58,785 nucleotides of DNA, taken from Selenomonas bovis DSM 23594. GTDB lineage: Bacteria; Bacillota; Negativicutes; Selenomonadales; Selenomonadaceae. Positions 32,968-41,858 of this stretch are shown one piece after another; positions within the stretch are counted from its first letter, which is position 1, and every line of letters begins with the position of its first letter. Under the pieces are notes generated by a model. That model was not told the origin of the DNA. It saw only the letters and a list, made by a program, of their open reading frames with translations, and ran no database searches. A program made the translations under genes and the position numbers. The stretch is from positions 1-58,785 of the forward strand of contig NZ_KB908394.1 of the NCBI RefSeq assembly GCF_000381005.1. The letters are read 5' to 3'.

Positions 32968-33099
32968 TTTCATGCAAATGCGGCGCCGCGCTGCGCTGGC
33001 TGAGAAGATACCGCCATACGGCCTACGGCACACGGCACACAGCGCAGCGGCCTCCATCCCTCAAATCACAATCCACAGATCACAGAAAGGAACCTCACC

Positions 33100-33495
33100 A
33101 TGCATTACATCGTCACGCAGCTCGTCACGGAAAACGACAGCTCCGAATTCTCCCTCCTCGGCGTCACCGACGACAAGGCGCGCGCCGCGGAAATCGCCGC
33201 GAAAGCCTACGGCGCATACAACAAGAAAGCCTCGTTCCAGGGCATCGAGCTCATCGCGGAATGGCTGCACACGAAACTGCGCCACTCCTTCCGCCGCGAT
33301 AAGGACCACCGTCTCCAGCTCGCCATCACGCCTGTAGACGGCGAGACGCCAGAGGGTGGCAGCGCCGTCATCTTCTCCGCCGCCAAGGAACAGGACGAGC
33401 TCATGCGGAAGATGAGCGAAGCCCTCTTCGAGGGCAAGCACGCCGCGGGGCGCAGCGCCAACGGCGAGACCTTCTCCTGCCGCGTCAAGGATTGA
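33100..33495 (+). CDS. Hypothetical protein
   Basis: 131 residues, soluble, mixed alpha/beta: MHYIVTQLVTENDSSEFSLLG, then ARAAEIAAKAYGAYNKKASFQG, then HRLQLAITPVDGETPEGGSAVIFSA. No family recognised. AAAGGA lies 8-9 bases before the ATG, codon use is normal, and a terminator-like hairpin is downstream. A MITE-like element begins 15 bp after its stop. The 33000-33099 leader shows no clear promoter. Confidence 0.65.
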   Translation: MHYIVTQLVTENDSSEFSLLGVTDDKARAAEIAAKAYGAYNKKASFQGIELIAEWLHTKLRHSFRRDKDHRLQLAITPVDGETPEGGSAVIFSAAKEQDELMRKMSEALFEGKHAAGRSANGETFSCRVKD

Positions 33496-33509
33496 CACCA
33501 GCACCATAC

Positions 33510-33605
33510 TTAGGGAACCACTGATGAATGCAAGGATTTTACCACTTACTCTTGAGTGGAAGGTTAAATGAATGCGCGGCTTCTCTGTAAATCAGTGGTT
33601 CCTTA
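33510..33605. mobile_element. MITE-like element, copy C (96 bp)
   Basis: Left end TTAGGGAACCACTGAT (33510-33525), right end ATCAGTGGTTCCTTA (33591-33605), near-perfect inverted terminal repeats. The interior shares AGGATTTTACCACTTACT with the element at 50165-50288. No coding capacity. Confidence 0.75.
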
Positions 33606-33616
33606 GGAAGAACTGC

Positions 33617-33662
33617 AAAGAGCCTCGAGACATGCGCCGCCCGCGCCGCCTCGAGGCTCTTT
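33617..33662 (+). terminator. Terminator-like hairpin after the 33100 gene
   Basis: AAAGAGCCTCGAG (33617-33629) pairs with CTCGAGGCTCTTT (33650-33662) around a 20-base GC-rich loop, then CCTT. The following bases to 33820 contain no supported gene. Confidence 0.6.
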
Positions 33663-33821
33663 CCTTCGTCCTGCCGTCTGCTGCTCCCGTGCACGTTGAG
33701 CGGCCAGCGCTCATCACGCTGCCCCAGGGCAATGTCGCCCGCTCCGTCCGCCAGCCGCGCTGCTCTCCAACTTGCCGCCAGACGCACCGTCCGCTGCGTC
33801 ACGGGCCGCGTTTCGCGCACT

Positions 33822-33848
33822 AAAAAAGCGCCGCAAACTGCGACGCTT
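33822..33848 (-). terminator. Terminator of the tRNA operon
   Basis: Minus strand AGCGTCGC-AGTTT-GCGGCGCT (one G-U pair) followed by six T, 8 bp after tRNA-Tyr. Confidence 0.85.
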
Positions 33849-33856
33849 GACATTCG

Positions 33857-33942
33857 TGGTGGGCAGGGATGGATTCGAACCATCGTAATCCGAAGATGAC
33901 AGATTTACAGTCTGTTCCCTTTAACCACTCGGGCACCTACCC
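33857..33942 (-). tRNA. tRNA-Tyr (anticodon GTA)
   Basis: Acceptor GGGTAGG pairs with CCTGCCC and the CCA end is encoded. The anticodon loop is CTGTAAA with anticodon GTA. The long variable arm (CATCTTCGGATTACGATG region) fits class II tRNA-Tyr. Length 86 with CCA. Confidence 0.95.
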
Positions 33943-33947
33943 ACAAA

Positions 33948-34025
33948 TGGTGACCCAGGAGGGATTCGAACCCCCGACCCTTTGATTCGTAGTCAAATAC
34001 TCTAATCCAGCTGAGCTACTGAGTC
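33948..34025 (-). tRNA. tRNA-Arg (anticodon ACG)
   Basis: Acceptor GACTCAG pairs with CTGGGTC, anticodon stem TTTGA/TCAAA with loop CTACGAA, anticodon ACG (A34 would be edited to inosine by TadA). T arm GGGGGTTCGAATCCCTC. CCA is encoded. Confidence 0.95.
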
Positions 34026-34052
34026 ATATTATATATGTAAGCTTCTATAAAT

Positions 34053-34129
34053 TGGTGGGCCCACTTGGACTCGAACCAAGGACCGACCGGTTATGAGCCG
34101 GTTGCTCTAACCAACTGAGCTATAGGCCC
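34053..34129 (-). tRNA. tRNA with CAT anticodon (elongator Met, or Ile2 if C34 is modified)
   Basis: Acceptor GGGCCTA with TGGGCCC, D arm AGCTCAGTTGGTTAGAGC, anticodon stem CCGG with loop CTCATAA, encoded CCA. CAT can be elongator Met or lysidine-modified Ile. The sequence alone does not settle this; the acceptor is not that of an initiator tRNA. Confidence 0.9.
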
Positions 34130-34156
34130 AAACTCCATAGAAACCTGCAAGCTGTA

Positions 34157-34231
34157 TGGAGCGGAAAACGAGACTCGAACTCGCGACCCCCACCTTGGCA
34201 AGGTGGTGCTCTACCACTGAGCTATTTCCGC
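34157..34231 (-). tRNA. tRNA-Gly (anticodon GCC), copy 2
   Basis: Acceptor GCGGAAA with TTTCCGC, anticodon stem CCACC/GGTGG with loop TTGCCAA, anticodon GCC, encoded CCA. Identical to the copy at 34235-34309, three bases away. Confidence 0.95.
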
Positions 34232-34234
34232 ATC

Positions 34235-34309
34235 TGGAGCGGAAAACGAGACTCGAACTCGCGACCCCCACCTTGGCAAGGTGGTGCTCTACCACTGAGC
34301 TATTTCCGC
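34235..34309 (-). tRNA. tRNA-Gly (anticodon GCC), copy 1 (first in operon)
   Basis: Same sequence as the neighbouring tRNA-Gly. It is the first tRNA after the promoter at 34354-34382. A GC-rich stem GGGGGCTTCCCCC lies just upstream in the leader. Confidence 0.95.
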
Positions 34310-34353
34310 ATCCACCGCATCGGGGGAAGCCCCCGCGCTGACTGACAAAATAT

Positions 34354-34382
34354 ATTATACGCATCTAAGGCAATGAAGTCAA
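34354..34382 (-). promoter_or_regulatory. Promoter of the tRNA operon
   Basis: Minus strand TTGACT (34377-34382), 17-bp spacer, perfect TATAAT (34354-34359). It lies 9 bp after the end of the GGDEF gene. Confidence 0.85.
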
Positions 34383-34390
34383 GCACTTTT

Positions 34391-35485
34391 TCAGAAGTTC
34401 TCTGATTTTTTCTGATCTTCCACGATGGAGCAGATGCGGCAGCGCTGGCGCTGATGGTACGCCTCTTTCTTCCGGTACATCGCGAAGTCCGCCTCCGTGA
34501 CGAGCACGTCGAAATTTTGCAGAGCATTCTCATGCCAGACGATTCCAAGAGAAATGTTGACATCCTGCGCCCGGAGGCTCGCCTTGAGGCGCGCTGCCTC
34601 TTGCTGGAAGGCCTCACGCCCGATATCTGCGTAGATGATGAGAAACTCGTCGCCGCCCATACGGAAGACTTTGCCGCGCTCCCCGACAAAGTCCTGCATG
34701 GCCTGCGCCGCCTGACAAATCATCAGGTCGCCGCCCTCGTGGCCGAACGTGTCGTTCATCTGCTTGAGCCCGTTGAGATCGCCGAAGATCAGTCCGACGG
34801 GCTTCTGCCGGTCGAGATGCGCCAGATAGCGCGTCCAGGCACTGCGGTTGCCCACGCCTGTCAGCTGGTCGCAGTAGGCCAGCTTCTGAAGCCGCTGCTG
34901 GTTGTTGCGATGGCGCAGCAGGACGCCGATGATCGAGGTGAGCATCTGAAAGAGCGTCACCACGGGCATTACGGCCTCCGGCGGCGGATTGTCCACGCCG
35001 ACAAAGCCTATGAACTTCTTCTCAAGATAGACAGGCGCCGCGAGCAACGTATGGATATTCTGCGCCCGGAGCAGCCGGTACATCGGCGGATCCACAGCGG
35101 CATAGGCCTCCATATCGGGAATATCCCGATCAGGGATCATGATATACTCATGGCGCAGGAACCGCGGCAACCAGTACGGCGCATAGACCTCGAGGCTGAC
35201 ATCCTGCAGCATGCCGATGACAGGCCGGACACCCGGTGCGCACCACTCATACGTATTGTTGAGCTGGTTCGAGCGTGTAAACTCAAAGATATACGCACGA
35301 TCACACACCAGCGTCTCACCGATAAATTCGAGGATGCTGCGGATGGAATCCTCCGGCTCCTCTTTCATGAACGCCGTGCTGATGGCGCGATTAACCAGAC
35401 GCTCGCAGCCGATATAAAAATCAGAGGTTCTCCCCTCGCGATAGGCGGCGCGCAGCTCCTCCGCTTGCTCCCTTTCCTCTCCCAA
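34391..35485 (-). CDS. Soluble GAF-GGDEF diguanylate cyclase
   Basis: Residues about 45-190 form a GAF-like sensor (ILEFIGETLVCDRAYIFEF, HTLLAAPVYLEKKFIGFVGVDNPP). Residues about 200-350 are a GGDEF domain with intact active site FRMGGDEFLIIY and the GTP motif FGDLNGLKQMNDTFGHEGGD. The RxxD inhibitory site five residues before GGDEF is absent (ERGK), so product inhibition is probably lost. The likely start is a TTG at 35485 with GAGGGGG at proper distance. It should make c-di-GMP from two GTP in the cytosol. It stands alone upstream of the tRNA operon. Confidence 0.88.
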   Translation of the reverse strand: MGEEREQAEELRAAYREGRTSDFYIGCERLVNRAISTAFMKEEPEDSIRSILEFIGETLVCDRAYIFEFTRSNQLNNTYEWCAPGVRPVIGMLQDVSLEVYAPYWLPRFLRHEYIMIPDRDIPDMEAYAAVDPPMYRLLRAQNIHTLLAAPVYLEKKFIGFVGVDNPPPEAVMPVVTLFQMLTSIIGVLLRHRNNQQRLQKLAYCDQLTGVGNRSAWTRYLAHLDRQKPVGLIFGDLNGLKQMNDTFGHEGGDLMICQAAQAMQDFVGERGKVFRMGGDEFLIIYADIGREAFQQEAARLKASLRAQDVNISLGIVWHENALQNFDVLVTEADFAMYRKKEAYHQRQRCRICSIVEDQKKSENF

Positions 35486-35624
35486 ATCAGTGCCCCCTCA
35501 AAAAGCGCACGCATGCATTCGCAGCGTGCCAATCCCATCACACATTTCCTGCCATGGCAACGCCGTCTCGTCTCTCCCCATATGAGATCCAGATCGCGCA
35601 ATGCCCACAGATGAGACTTTCGTC

Positions 35625-35699
35625 GTAAACTACATGCGCAAACGTCTACTTTGCGGACATCGCGCATCGCCCCTTGCAGTTAGTCCACTCGCCATATGG
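35625..35699 (-). repeat. Dispersed repeat of about 75 bp, copy 2
   Basis: Minus-strand match to 131-202; shares ACTGCAAGG, ATGTCC, CAAAGT, GACGTTTG and AGTTTAC in the same order and spacing. It lies between sstT and the GAF-GGDEF gene. The remaining bases 35486-35624 of this gene-free stretch hold nothing I recognise. Confidence 0.5.
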
Positions 35700-35708
35700 C
35701 ATTTCGAT

Positions 35709-35756
35709 AAAAGAAAACTCTTCCCCTGCTATTGTAGCACCAAGAGAAGAGTTTTC
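35709..35756 (-). terminator. Terminator of sstT
   Basis: GAAAACTCTTC and GAAGAGTTTTC form an 11-bp stem around a 22-base loop; on the minus strand TTTTAT follows. Located 48 bp after the sstT stop. Confidence 0.75.
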
Positions 35757-35803
35757 AAGAAAGAATTCTTTTAGATTTTCTACTATAGAGTGGGAAAGAT
35801 TGT

Positions 35804-37084
35804 TTACTGCTCTCGAGCGGAAGGTACGAGATCGTCTGCCGTGAGCGTTCCTTCCTTCGCGCGCTGGGCGAACTCCGCCGTCGCGGTGAAAAGCACGTCC
35901 GTCGAGCTGTTGAGTGCCGTCTCGCAGGCATCCTGGAGCACGCCGATGATGAAGCCCACGCCGACGACCTGCATCGCGATGTCGTTGCTGATGCCGAACG
36001 AGGAGCACGCCACGGGGATCAGGAGCAGCGAGCCGCCCGCGACGCCGGACGCACCGCAGGCGCCGAGCGTCGAGACGATGCAGAGGAGCAGCGCCGTCGG
36101 CAGGTCGACCGCGACGCCGAGCGTATGCGCCGCCGCGAGCGAGAGCACGGCGATCGTGATGGCCGCGCCGCTCATGTTGATCGTCGCGCCGAGCGGGATG
36201 GAGATGGAATAGACATCCTCATTGAGCCCGAGCCGCTTGCACAGCGACATATTGACCGGGATGTTCGCCGCCGAGCTACGCGTGAAAAAGGCGTAGATGC
36301 CGCTCTCCTTGAGCGTCGTCCAGACGAGCGGATAGGGATTCCTGCGGATATGGAAATAGACGATGAGCGGGTTCATGATGAGCGCGACGGAGAAGAACGA
36401 CGCGAGCAGCACAGCGAGCAGCTGCGCGTAGCCGAGCAGCGCACCGAGCCCGTTCGTGCCGATGGCGTTCGCGACGAGGCCGAAGATGCCGAACGGCGCG
36501 AACCGGATGACCCACTGCACGATCTGCGTGATCATGCGCGCGAGATCCGCGAGCGCCGTCTTCGTCGTCTCGCCCGCGCGCTGGAGTGCGACGCCTGCGA
36601 GCGCCGCCCAGGCAAGGATGCCGATGTAGTTCGCCTTCACGAGCGCGTTGACCGGGTTATCGACGACGCTCAGCACGAGATTGTGCAGGACCTCGAGGAT
36701 GCCAGACGGCGGCGCGACCTTCGCGTCCGCCACCTGGAGCGTGAGCTCCGTCGGGAACGCGAACGAGTAGCCGACCGCAACGACCGAGGCGAAGAACGTC
36801 GCGAACACATAGAGCTTCACGATTGGCTTCATCTGCGCGCCCGCGTCCTCCGTCTTCTGCGCCATCGCATTCATGACGAGGATGAAGACGAGCAGCGGCG
36901 CCACGCCCTTGAGCGCGCGCACAAAGAGATCGCCGAGGATGGCGACCGCCGGCACCGCCTGCGGCGCAAAAACCGCGACGAGGATGCCGAGCACCAGCCC
37001 CACGATGATAAGCTGGATGAGCGCCGTCTCCTGATACTTCTTGATGATTCCCTTCAGCAAAGGAAACAACTCCTTCCGAAACAT
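35804..37084 (-). CDS. sstT: Serine/threonine:Na+ symporter
   Basis: DAACS (glutamate-symporter fold) membrane protein. SstT-type motifs: [74 protein letters not shown] and [25 protein letters not shown]. It has about 8 membrane segments plus two re-entrant loops. The start is open: ATG 37084 has almost no Shine-Dalgarno and a leader of about 15 bases, while a TTG at 37060 has AAGGAG 9 bases upstream and would start [10 protein letters not shown]. Imported serine or threonine could feed the threonine ammonia-lyase at 6.2 kb. Confidence 0.93.
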   Translation of the reverse strand: MFRKELFPLLKGIIKKYQETALIQLIIVGLVLGILVAVFAPQAVPAVAILGDLFVRALKGVAPLLVFILVMNAMAQKTEDAGAQMKPIVKLYVFATFFASVVAVGYSFAFPTELTLQVADAKVAPPSGILEVLHNLVLSVVDNPVNALVKANYIGILAWAALAGVALQRAGETTKTALADLARMITQIVQWVIRFAPFGIFGLVANAIGTNGLGALLGYAQLLAVLLASFFSVALIMNPLIVYFHIRRNPYPLVWTTLKESGIYAFFTRSSAANIPVNMSLCKRLGLNEDVYSISIPLGATINMSGAAITIAVLSLAAAHTLGVAVDLPTALLLCIVSTLGACGASGVAGGSLLLIPVACSSFGISNDIAMQVVGVGFIIGVLQDACETALNSSTDVLFTATAEFAQRAKEGTLTADDLVPSAREQ

Positions 37085-37105
37085 TCCGTAAACATAACAC
37101 GCCTT

Positions 37106-37134
37106 AGTATACAATACGGTATCTGTTTTTTCAA
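37106..37134 (-). promoter_or_regulatory. Promoter of sstT
   Basis: Minus strand TTGAAA (37129-37134), 17-bp spacer, TATACT (37106-37111). Confidence 0.75.
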
Positions 37135-37377
37135 GTATTTTTCAATCTTTTGTGCGTATGAAGAGGACGGTATCTTCCATTCCTGGCAAATCCAAGGATT
37201 TTCAGATAAATTGTCTTTCTGTAAAAGACTGTTCATTATATTGTCCTTACTTCAGCGACACGCACGGCCAGCAGCCGCCGCGCCAGCGATTCCCCCGGCG
37301 AAATATTTCCTCCCGTTTTCCAGCGAGAATTGATATAATGAAGGAAACGGCTATCATCAACTCAGGAGGAGAAACAA

Positions 37378-38502
37378 ATGAGCAAATCGAAAGTCTACTT
37401 CACGGATTTCCGCTGCCCCGTCGGCACGAGCATCCAGGAGAAGCTGAAACGCCTCTGCCTGGCCGCGGGCATCAAGGACATCGACATGGAGAACAAATTC
37501 GTCGCCATCAAGATGCATTTCGGCGAGCTCGGCAACCTCGCCTACCTGCGCCCGCAGTACGCGAAGACCGTCGCCGATCTCGTGAAGGCGCAGGGGGGCC
37601 GCCCGTTCCTCACGGACTGCAACACGCTCTACCCCGGCAGCCGCAAGCACGCGCTCGAGCACATGGACTGCGCGAACCTCAACGGCTTCAACACGATCAC
37701 AACGGGCTGCCAGATCATCATCGGCGACGGGCTCAAGGGCACGGATGACGTCGCGGTCCCTGTGAAGAACGGCGAGTACATCAAGGAAGCGAAAATCGGC
37801 CGCGCCGTCATGGACGCCGACGTCTTCATCAGCCTCGCCCATTTCAAGGGGCATGAGGCGACAGGCTTCGGCGGCGCGCTCAAGAACATCGGCATGGGCT
37901 GCGGCAGCCGCGCGGGCAAGATGGAGCAGCACTCCTCGGGCAAGTGCATCGTCGATGAGGAGCTCTGCCGCGGCTGCCGCAAGTGCGCGAAGGAATGCGG
38001 CTCCGATGCCATCACCTATGAAAACAACAAGGCGCACATCCACAAGGACCTCTGCAAGGGCTGCGGCCGCTGCATCGGCGCCTGCGGCTTCGACGCGATC
38101 CGCAACGAGCAGTGGGATGCCGGCGACCTCCTCGACCGCAAGATGGCGGAATACGCGCAGGCAGTCTGCCAGGACCGTCCCTGCTTCCACATCAACATCG
38201 CGCGCGATATCTCGCCGAACTGCGACTGCCACGGCGAGAACGACGCCGCCATCCTGCCGGACATCGGCATGTTCGCCTCGTTCGACCCCGTCGCGCTCGA
38301 CCAGGCCTGCGCCGACGCCTGCCTCCAGGCGACGCCGTTGCCGAACAGCCAGCTCGCCGACAACCTCGCGAAGCAGGACTGGGAGTGCCACCACGACCAC
38401 TTCCTCGACTCCAACCCCAACGTGCATTGGAAAGAGACCCTCGAGCACGCCGAGAAAATCGGCATGGGCACGCGTGCCTATGAGCTCGTGAAGCTGAAAT
38501 AA
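37378..38502 (+). CDS. DUF362 protein with two [4Fe-4S] ferredoxin motifs
   Basis: The DUF362 fold spans most of the protein (VAIKMHFGELGNLAYLRP, HFKGHEATGFGGALKNIGMGCGSRAGK). Inserted at 195-240 is a ferredoxin domain with CRGCRKCAKEC (197-207) and CKGCGRCIGAC (226-236), able to bind two [4Fe-4S] clusters. 374 residues is the usual length. The biochemical role is unknown; members are common in anaerobes and are presumed electron-transfer proteins. AGGAGG lies 8 bases before the ATG. The promoter has an extended -10 TGA-TATAAT (37331-37339). Confidence 0.88.
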   Translation: MSKSKVYFTDFRCPVGTSIQEKLKRLCLAAGIKDIDMENKFVAIKMHFGELGNLAYLRPQYAKTVADLVKAQGGRPFLTDCNTLYPGSRKHALEHMDCANLNGFNTITTGCQIIIGDGLKGTDDVAVPVKNGEYIKEAKIGRAVMDADVFISLAHFKGHEATGFGGALKNIGMGCGSRAGKMEQHSSGKCIVDEELCRGCRKCAKECGSDAITYENNKAHIHKDLCKGCGRCIGACGFDAIRNEQWDAGDLLDRKMAEYAQAVCQDRPCFHINIARDISPNCDCHGENDAAILPDIGMFASFDPVALDQACADACLQATPLPNSQLADNLAKQDWECHHDHFLDSNPNVHWKETLEHAEKIGMGTRAYELVKLK

Positions 38503-38532
38503 CGGAGCCGCACCGCAAAGCCACCCCATAGG

Positions 38533-38566
38533 AAAAGCCGCCCTCCCACACGGGAAGGCGGCTTTT
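38533..38566. terminator. Bidirectional terminator between the DUF362 and cyclase genes
   Basis: AAAAGCCGCC...GGCGGCTTTT with an inner TCCC-ACAC-GGGA stem. The A and T flanks let it work for both convergent units. From 38567 to 38745 I see no gene or clear signal. Confidence 0.8.
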
Positions 38567-38745
38567 CTCTGCCGCTGGAACTGCCGTCCGATCGCGGCGG
38601 CCAACAGTGCAATAGCAACGACTGTGCGGATCAAGGGCGCTATGCCAAATACCGCTGCGAATCGACGGCCCGCAGCCGCAGGCGCATGAGAACGCAGCAA
38701 CGCACGCCGCGGCTCTGCCACCGAGCCTCACGCGCCGCGCACATC

Positions 38746-40437
38746 TCACGCGTCCTGCGCCTCGCATACCACGCGGTCGCGGCCGCCCTGCTTCGCCGCG
38801 TAGAGCGCGGCATCGACGCGCGCGCAGAGCGCATCGGCCGTATCGGACGCGCCGTGATAGCTGGCGACGCCGAAGCTCGCCGTGACCACCTGCTCCTTGA
38901 CGCGCACCGACCGCGCGGCACTGCGCAGGATCTCCGCGAGCGCCGCCGCCTCCGCAAGCGTCATCTCAGGGCAGAACACGAAGAACTCCTCACCGCCCCA
39001 GCGCAGGAGCGGATACCGCGACGCGAGATTCGCCCGCACGGCCTGCGTGAGCCTGACGAGCACAGAGTCGCCCGCCTCGTGCCCATACGTATCATTGACC
39101 TGCTTGAAATGATCGACATCGAACATGATGAGGGAGAACGCCTGCTGCTTCTGCTCGGCGCGTACGAGATAGCGCTCGAGCAACGGCCTGAAGGCCGCGC
39201 GGCTCAAGGCGTGTGTGAGCGGATCATGCGTCTCGCGGTCGCGCGCTGTCACGATGGCGGAGCGCAGCCGCGATGCCCGCTCGCCGAGCGCCTCCTCCCT
39301 GCGGGTCATCCGTTTCAGGACGGCGAGCAGGAACACTGCGATGCCGTAGATGCCGAATGGGCAGAGAAACATATCCCCCGGCAGGAAATGCAGATATGTA
39401 TTGACACCATCGAGGATGCCGAGCAGCGTGAACAGTATGATGGGCACGAGCAGGGAACGGCAGTAATCATCCCCCTGCCGCGCAGCCCTCGCGCACCACC
39501 AGAAAATGAACGGCCCGAAAAGCGCCATGAGGACAAACTCGAACAGGAAGAGTCGCGTGAGCCCGTGCATGCCGGAAAGCTCCAGCAGCAGCGCAGCCGT
39601 GAACAGGAGGAAGAAGGCACGGATGAACCAGCCGACCACACGCCGTTCCCGGCCTTTCAGGACCTCATAGACGATGGCATACGCCGTGATCGGCAGGAAA
39701 TACGCCGCGATCGTCAGCACATACCACCAGAACAGGACGGCATCGGTGAGGAAATACTTCGTATTGAGCGCCGCAATGCCCCAGAGGATGAAATTCCCAA
39801 GGAACGTGAGCAGCATGCGGTAGAGGCGCCTGTCCCTATGCTCCCGCCAATAGAACAGAGCCGTGATACACAGCATGCAGACTGCCACGGGCAGCGTGAG
39901 AATCAGCGTCATGTCGGAGAGGAAGATCCGCTCCGTCTCCCGCTGTTCCGTCCCCAGAGAAAACGACCAATAGACACCGAGTGTATGCGGATCCCCGCTC
40001 GAGAGTGCCAGCGTAAGCGCATAGGGATGCGCAACCTGCGGCAGATGCACGAGATGCCACATTCGCCCACCGCCGGCAGAGGTCAGCGCTGTCTCATCGT
40101 ATGTATAGACGAGCTTCTCATCGAGGAACACGCGCACCTTCTCACCCGTTGTGAAAAAGAGCAGCGTGTCCTCATCGCCGCCCGGCAGAACCTGCGTCGT
40201 TTCGTAGAGCTTCCGCGTCCCCTCCGCGAACGGCGGCGACGCAGGAAACGCAAAGGACTTCCAATCACGCGCGCCCTGCGCCGCAGACTGCACCATCTGC
40301 AGCTCTGACGTGTCCCGCCGCGCCTCGCGGTACTGCCATTCTCCTGAGAGATGCGCCGCCGACGCCGTCAGTGCAAAGAGAAGGAAGCAAATCTGCAGCC
40401 AGAGCGACAGGCACAAAATCTTTTTCCAGCACATCAT
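38746..40437 (-). CDS. 7TM-DISM type membrane diguanylate cyclase
   Basis: A signal peptide (about 1-27) precedes an exported beta-rich domain (28-165, with WKSFAFPASPPFAEGTRKLYE), seven membrane helices (about 175-375), a short coiled coil and a C-terminal GGDEF domain. The active site is LLRWGGEEFFVFCPE and the nucleotide site FDVDHFKQVNDTYGHEAGD, so the cyclase should be active. The architecture matches 7TMR-DISM receptors, which sense extracellular small molecules or sugars. It overlaps the upstream cyclase gene by ATGA, so the two are translated together. Confidence 0.88.
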   Translation of the reverse strand: MMCWKKILCLSLWLQICFLLFALTASAAHLSGEWQYREARRDTSELQMVQSAAQGARDWKSFAFPASPPFAEGTRKLYETTQVLPGGDEDTLLFFTTGEKVRVFLDEKLVYTYDETALTSAGGGRMWHLVHLPQVAHPYALTLALSSGDPHTLGVYWSFSLGTEQRETERIFLSDMTLILTLPVAVCMLCITALFYWREHRDRRLYRMLLTFLGNFILWGIAALNTKYFLTDAVLFWWYVLTIAAYFLPITAYAIVYEVLKGRERRVVGWFIRAFFLLFTAALLLELSGMHGLTRLFLFEFVLMALFGPFIFWWCARAARQGDDYCRSLLVPIILFTLLGILDGVNTYLHFLPGDMFLCPFGIYGIAVFLLAVLKRMTRREEALGERASRLRSAIVTARDRETHDPLTHALSRAAFRPLLERYLVRAEQKQQAFSLIMFDVDHFKQVNDTYGHEAGDSVLVRLTQAVRANLASRYPLLRWGGEEFFVFCPEMTLAEAAALAEILRSAARSVRVKEQVVTASFGVASYHGASDTADALCARVDAALYAAKQGGRDRVVCEAQDA

Positions 40438-41795
40438 CCGAGCGCCTCCTCACCGATTGCCGCCTGCGGCGACTCCACCCGGAGGCAGTTGCGCCCCGCC
40501 GCCTTGGCGGCGTAGAGCGCGCTGTCCGCACGCTCAAACAGCGCCTGTGCCGTATCATCGCCGCCATGGCAGACACTCACGCCCACGCTCACCGTCACAG
40601 GATGCTTCTCATACTGGAGGAACGCGGCCACCGTGCGCCGCAGGCGATTGCCGATCACGGCAGCCGCATCGAGATCGCAGCCCGGCAGCAGGACGACGAA
40701 CTCCTCACCGCCCCAGCGATAAAACGACTTCTGCTTGTCGAGTTCAGCGCGCACCGTACGCGCAAATCCGCGCAGGATCATATCCCCAGCCGCGTGGCCG
40801 AACGTATCATTGAATTGTTTGAAATGATCGATATCGAAGAGCAACAGGGAAAGCGGCGTCCCCGCGCTCCGCGCCGTCCAGATCACAGACGGCAGATCCC
40901 GCTCGAAGCTCCCGCGATTGCGGCACTGCGTGAGCGGATCCCGCTCCGCCCGCTCCTGCAGTAGCGCCGCATGGTAGCCGAGCTCCAGCGTGCGGCTCTC
41001 CAAGAACTGCGACCGCACGAGCTGATCGCGGATCATCTGCAGGATGAAATACAGGAAGCTATATACACTCAGCGGCATGATGTACGTCGGCAGCGGCGTC
41101 AGGTGCAGATGGGCATTGACGCCGTCAAACGCGCCCAGCGTCACCATCGCGATGAGCGGCAGCACCATCGCGCGGCTGTAGCGATTGCCCATACGCGCGG
41201 AGCGATAGATCAGATACGCGACATAGGCCTCAAGAACCAGCAGCAGCGCGTAATACATCTGCTGGCGCAGCGATACGCCAGAAACGCCAAAGAGATCCGC
41301 GCCGGTCGCCAGCACAGCGAAAACGACATAGGCAAAAACGACCACGCGCTGCCCGGTTCGATATTTCTCCTCAAGCGCTCCGAGCACGACGAGATTGGCC
41401 GCCGCGGGCACCAGGTAGAGGAAGAAATTCGCCACGCGGTACAGCGCAACAGTCCCGGCCAGCTTTGCCGCAAGCAGCTGCGAGCTGCTCACCATCCAGA
41501 GCATGAACACCAGGAGGAAAACGACCACATAGTAAACGAGCGGACGCTGCCCTTTGCCGCGCACTGCACAGACCGCCAGAATGGCCGCCAGCAGCAGCGT
41601 CACCGGCAGAGAAACCACATACGGCAGATCGCAGAGAAAGCGCTCCATCGTCTGCTGTCCCATCGCCGCGACATGCGCCCCCTGGGCTGCGGCCAGCGGC
41701 ACATAGGATAACATACACACGAAAAAGGCCGCCACACTCAGCCAAAGATGCGCTGACCGATCTATATATTTGCGGAATTCACTCGTCTTGCTCAT
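40434..41795 (-). CDS. Membrane diguanylate cyclase with 6-8 helices
   Basis: About eight hydrophobic segments (15-255) with only a short exported loop after the first, then a GGDEF domain: ERDPLTQCRNRGSFERDLP, FDIDHFKQFNDTFGHAAGD and YRWGGEEFVVLLPG. Active-site residues are intact; no RxxD inhibitory site precedes GGEEF (DKQKS). First gene of a two-cyclase operon. AGGAG lies 6 bases before the ATG. The membrane topology resembles the last helices of its partner, so the pair may have arisen by duplication with loss of the sensor domain. Confidence 0.88.
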   Translation of the reverse strand: MSKTSEFRKYIDRSAHLWLSVAAFFVCMLSYVPLAAAQGAHVAAMGQQTMERFLCDLPYVVSLPVTLLLAAILAVCAVRGKGQRPLVYYVVVFLLVFMLWMVSSSQLLAAKLAGTVALYRVANFFLYLVPAAANLVVLGALEEKYRTGQRVVVFAYVVFAVLATGADLFGVSGVSLRQQMYYALLLVLEAYVAYLIYRSARMGNRYSRAMVLPLIAMVTLGAFDGVNAHLHLTPLPTYIMPLSVYSFLYFILQMIRDQLVRSQFLESRTLELGYHAALLQERAERDPLTQCRNRGSFERDLPSVIWTARSAGTPLSLLLFDIDHFKQFNDTFGHAAGDMILRGFARTVRAELDKQKSFYRWGGEEFVVLLPGCDLDAAAVIGNRLRRTVAAFLQYEKHPVTVSVGVSVCHGGDDTAQALFERADSALYAAKAAGRNCLRVESPQAAIGEEALG

Positions 41796-41829
41796 ATGAA
41801 GCTCCTACTTACTGAGAAATACTAGGCGT

Positions 41830-41858
41830 ATTATCCTATATCATGCCTTCACTGTCAA
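41830..41858 (-). promoter_or_regulatory. Promoter of the two-cyclase operon
   Basis: Minus strand TTGACA (41853-41858), 17-bp spacer, GATAAT (41830-41835). Confidence 0.8.

Noticed and set aside
33539-33883. 114-codon minus-strand frame overlapping tRNA-Tyr and MITE copy C
   Set aside because: Overlaps a tRNA, its terminator and a MITE; no motif.
35646-36008. Minus-strand frame ending GEWTNCKGRCAMSAK
   Set aside because: Starts inside sstT in another frame and runs through its terminator; the C-terminal part lies in the 75-bp repeat and is more likely non-coding.
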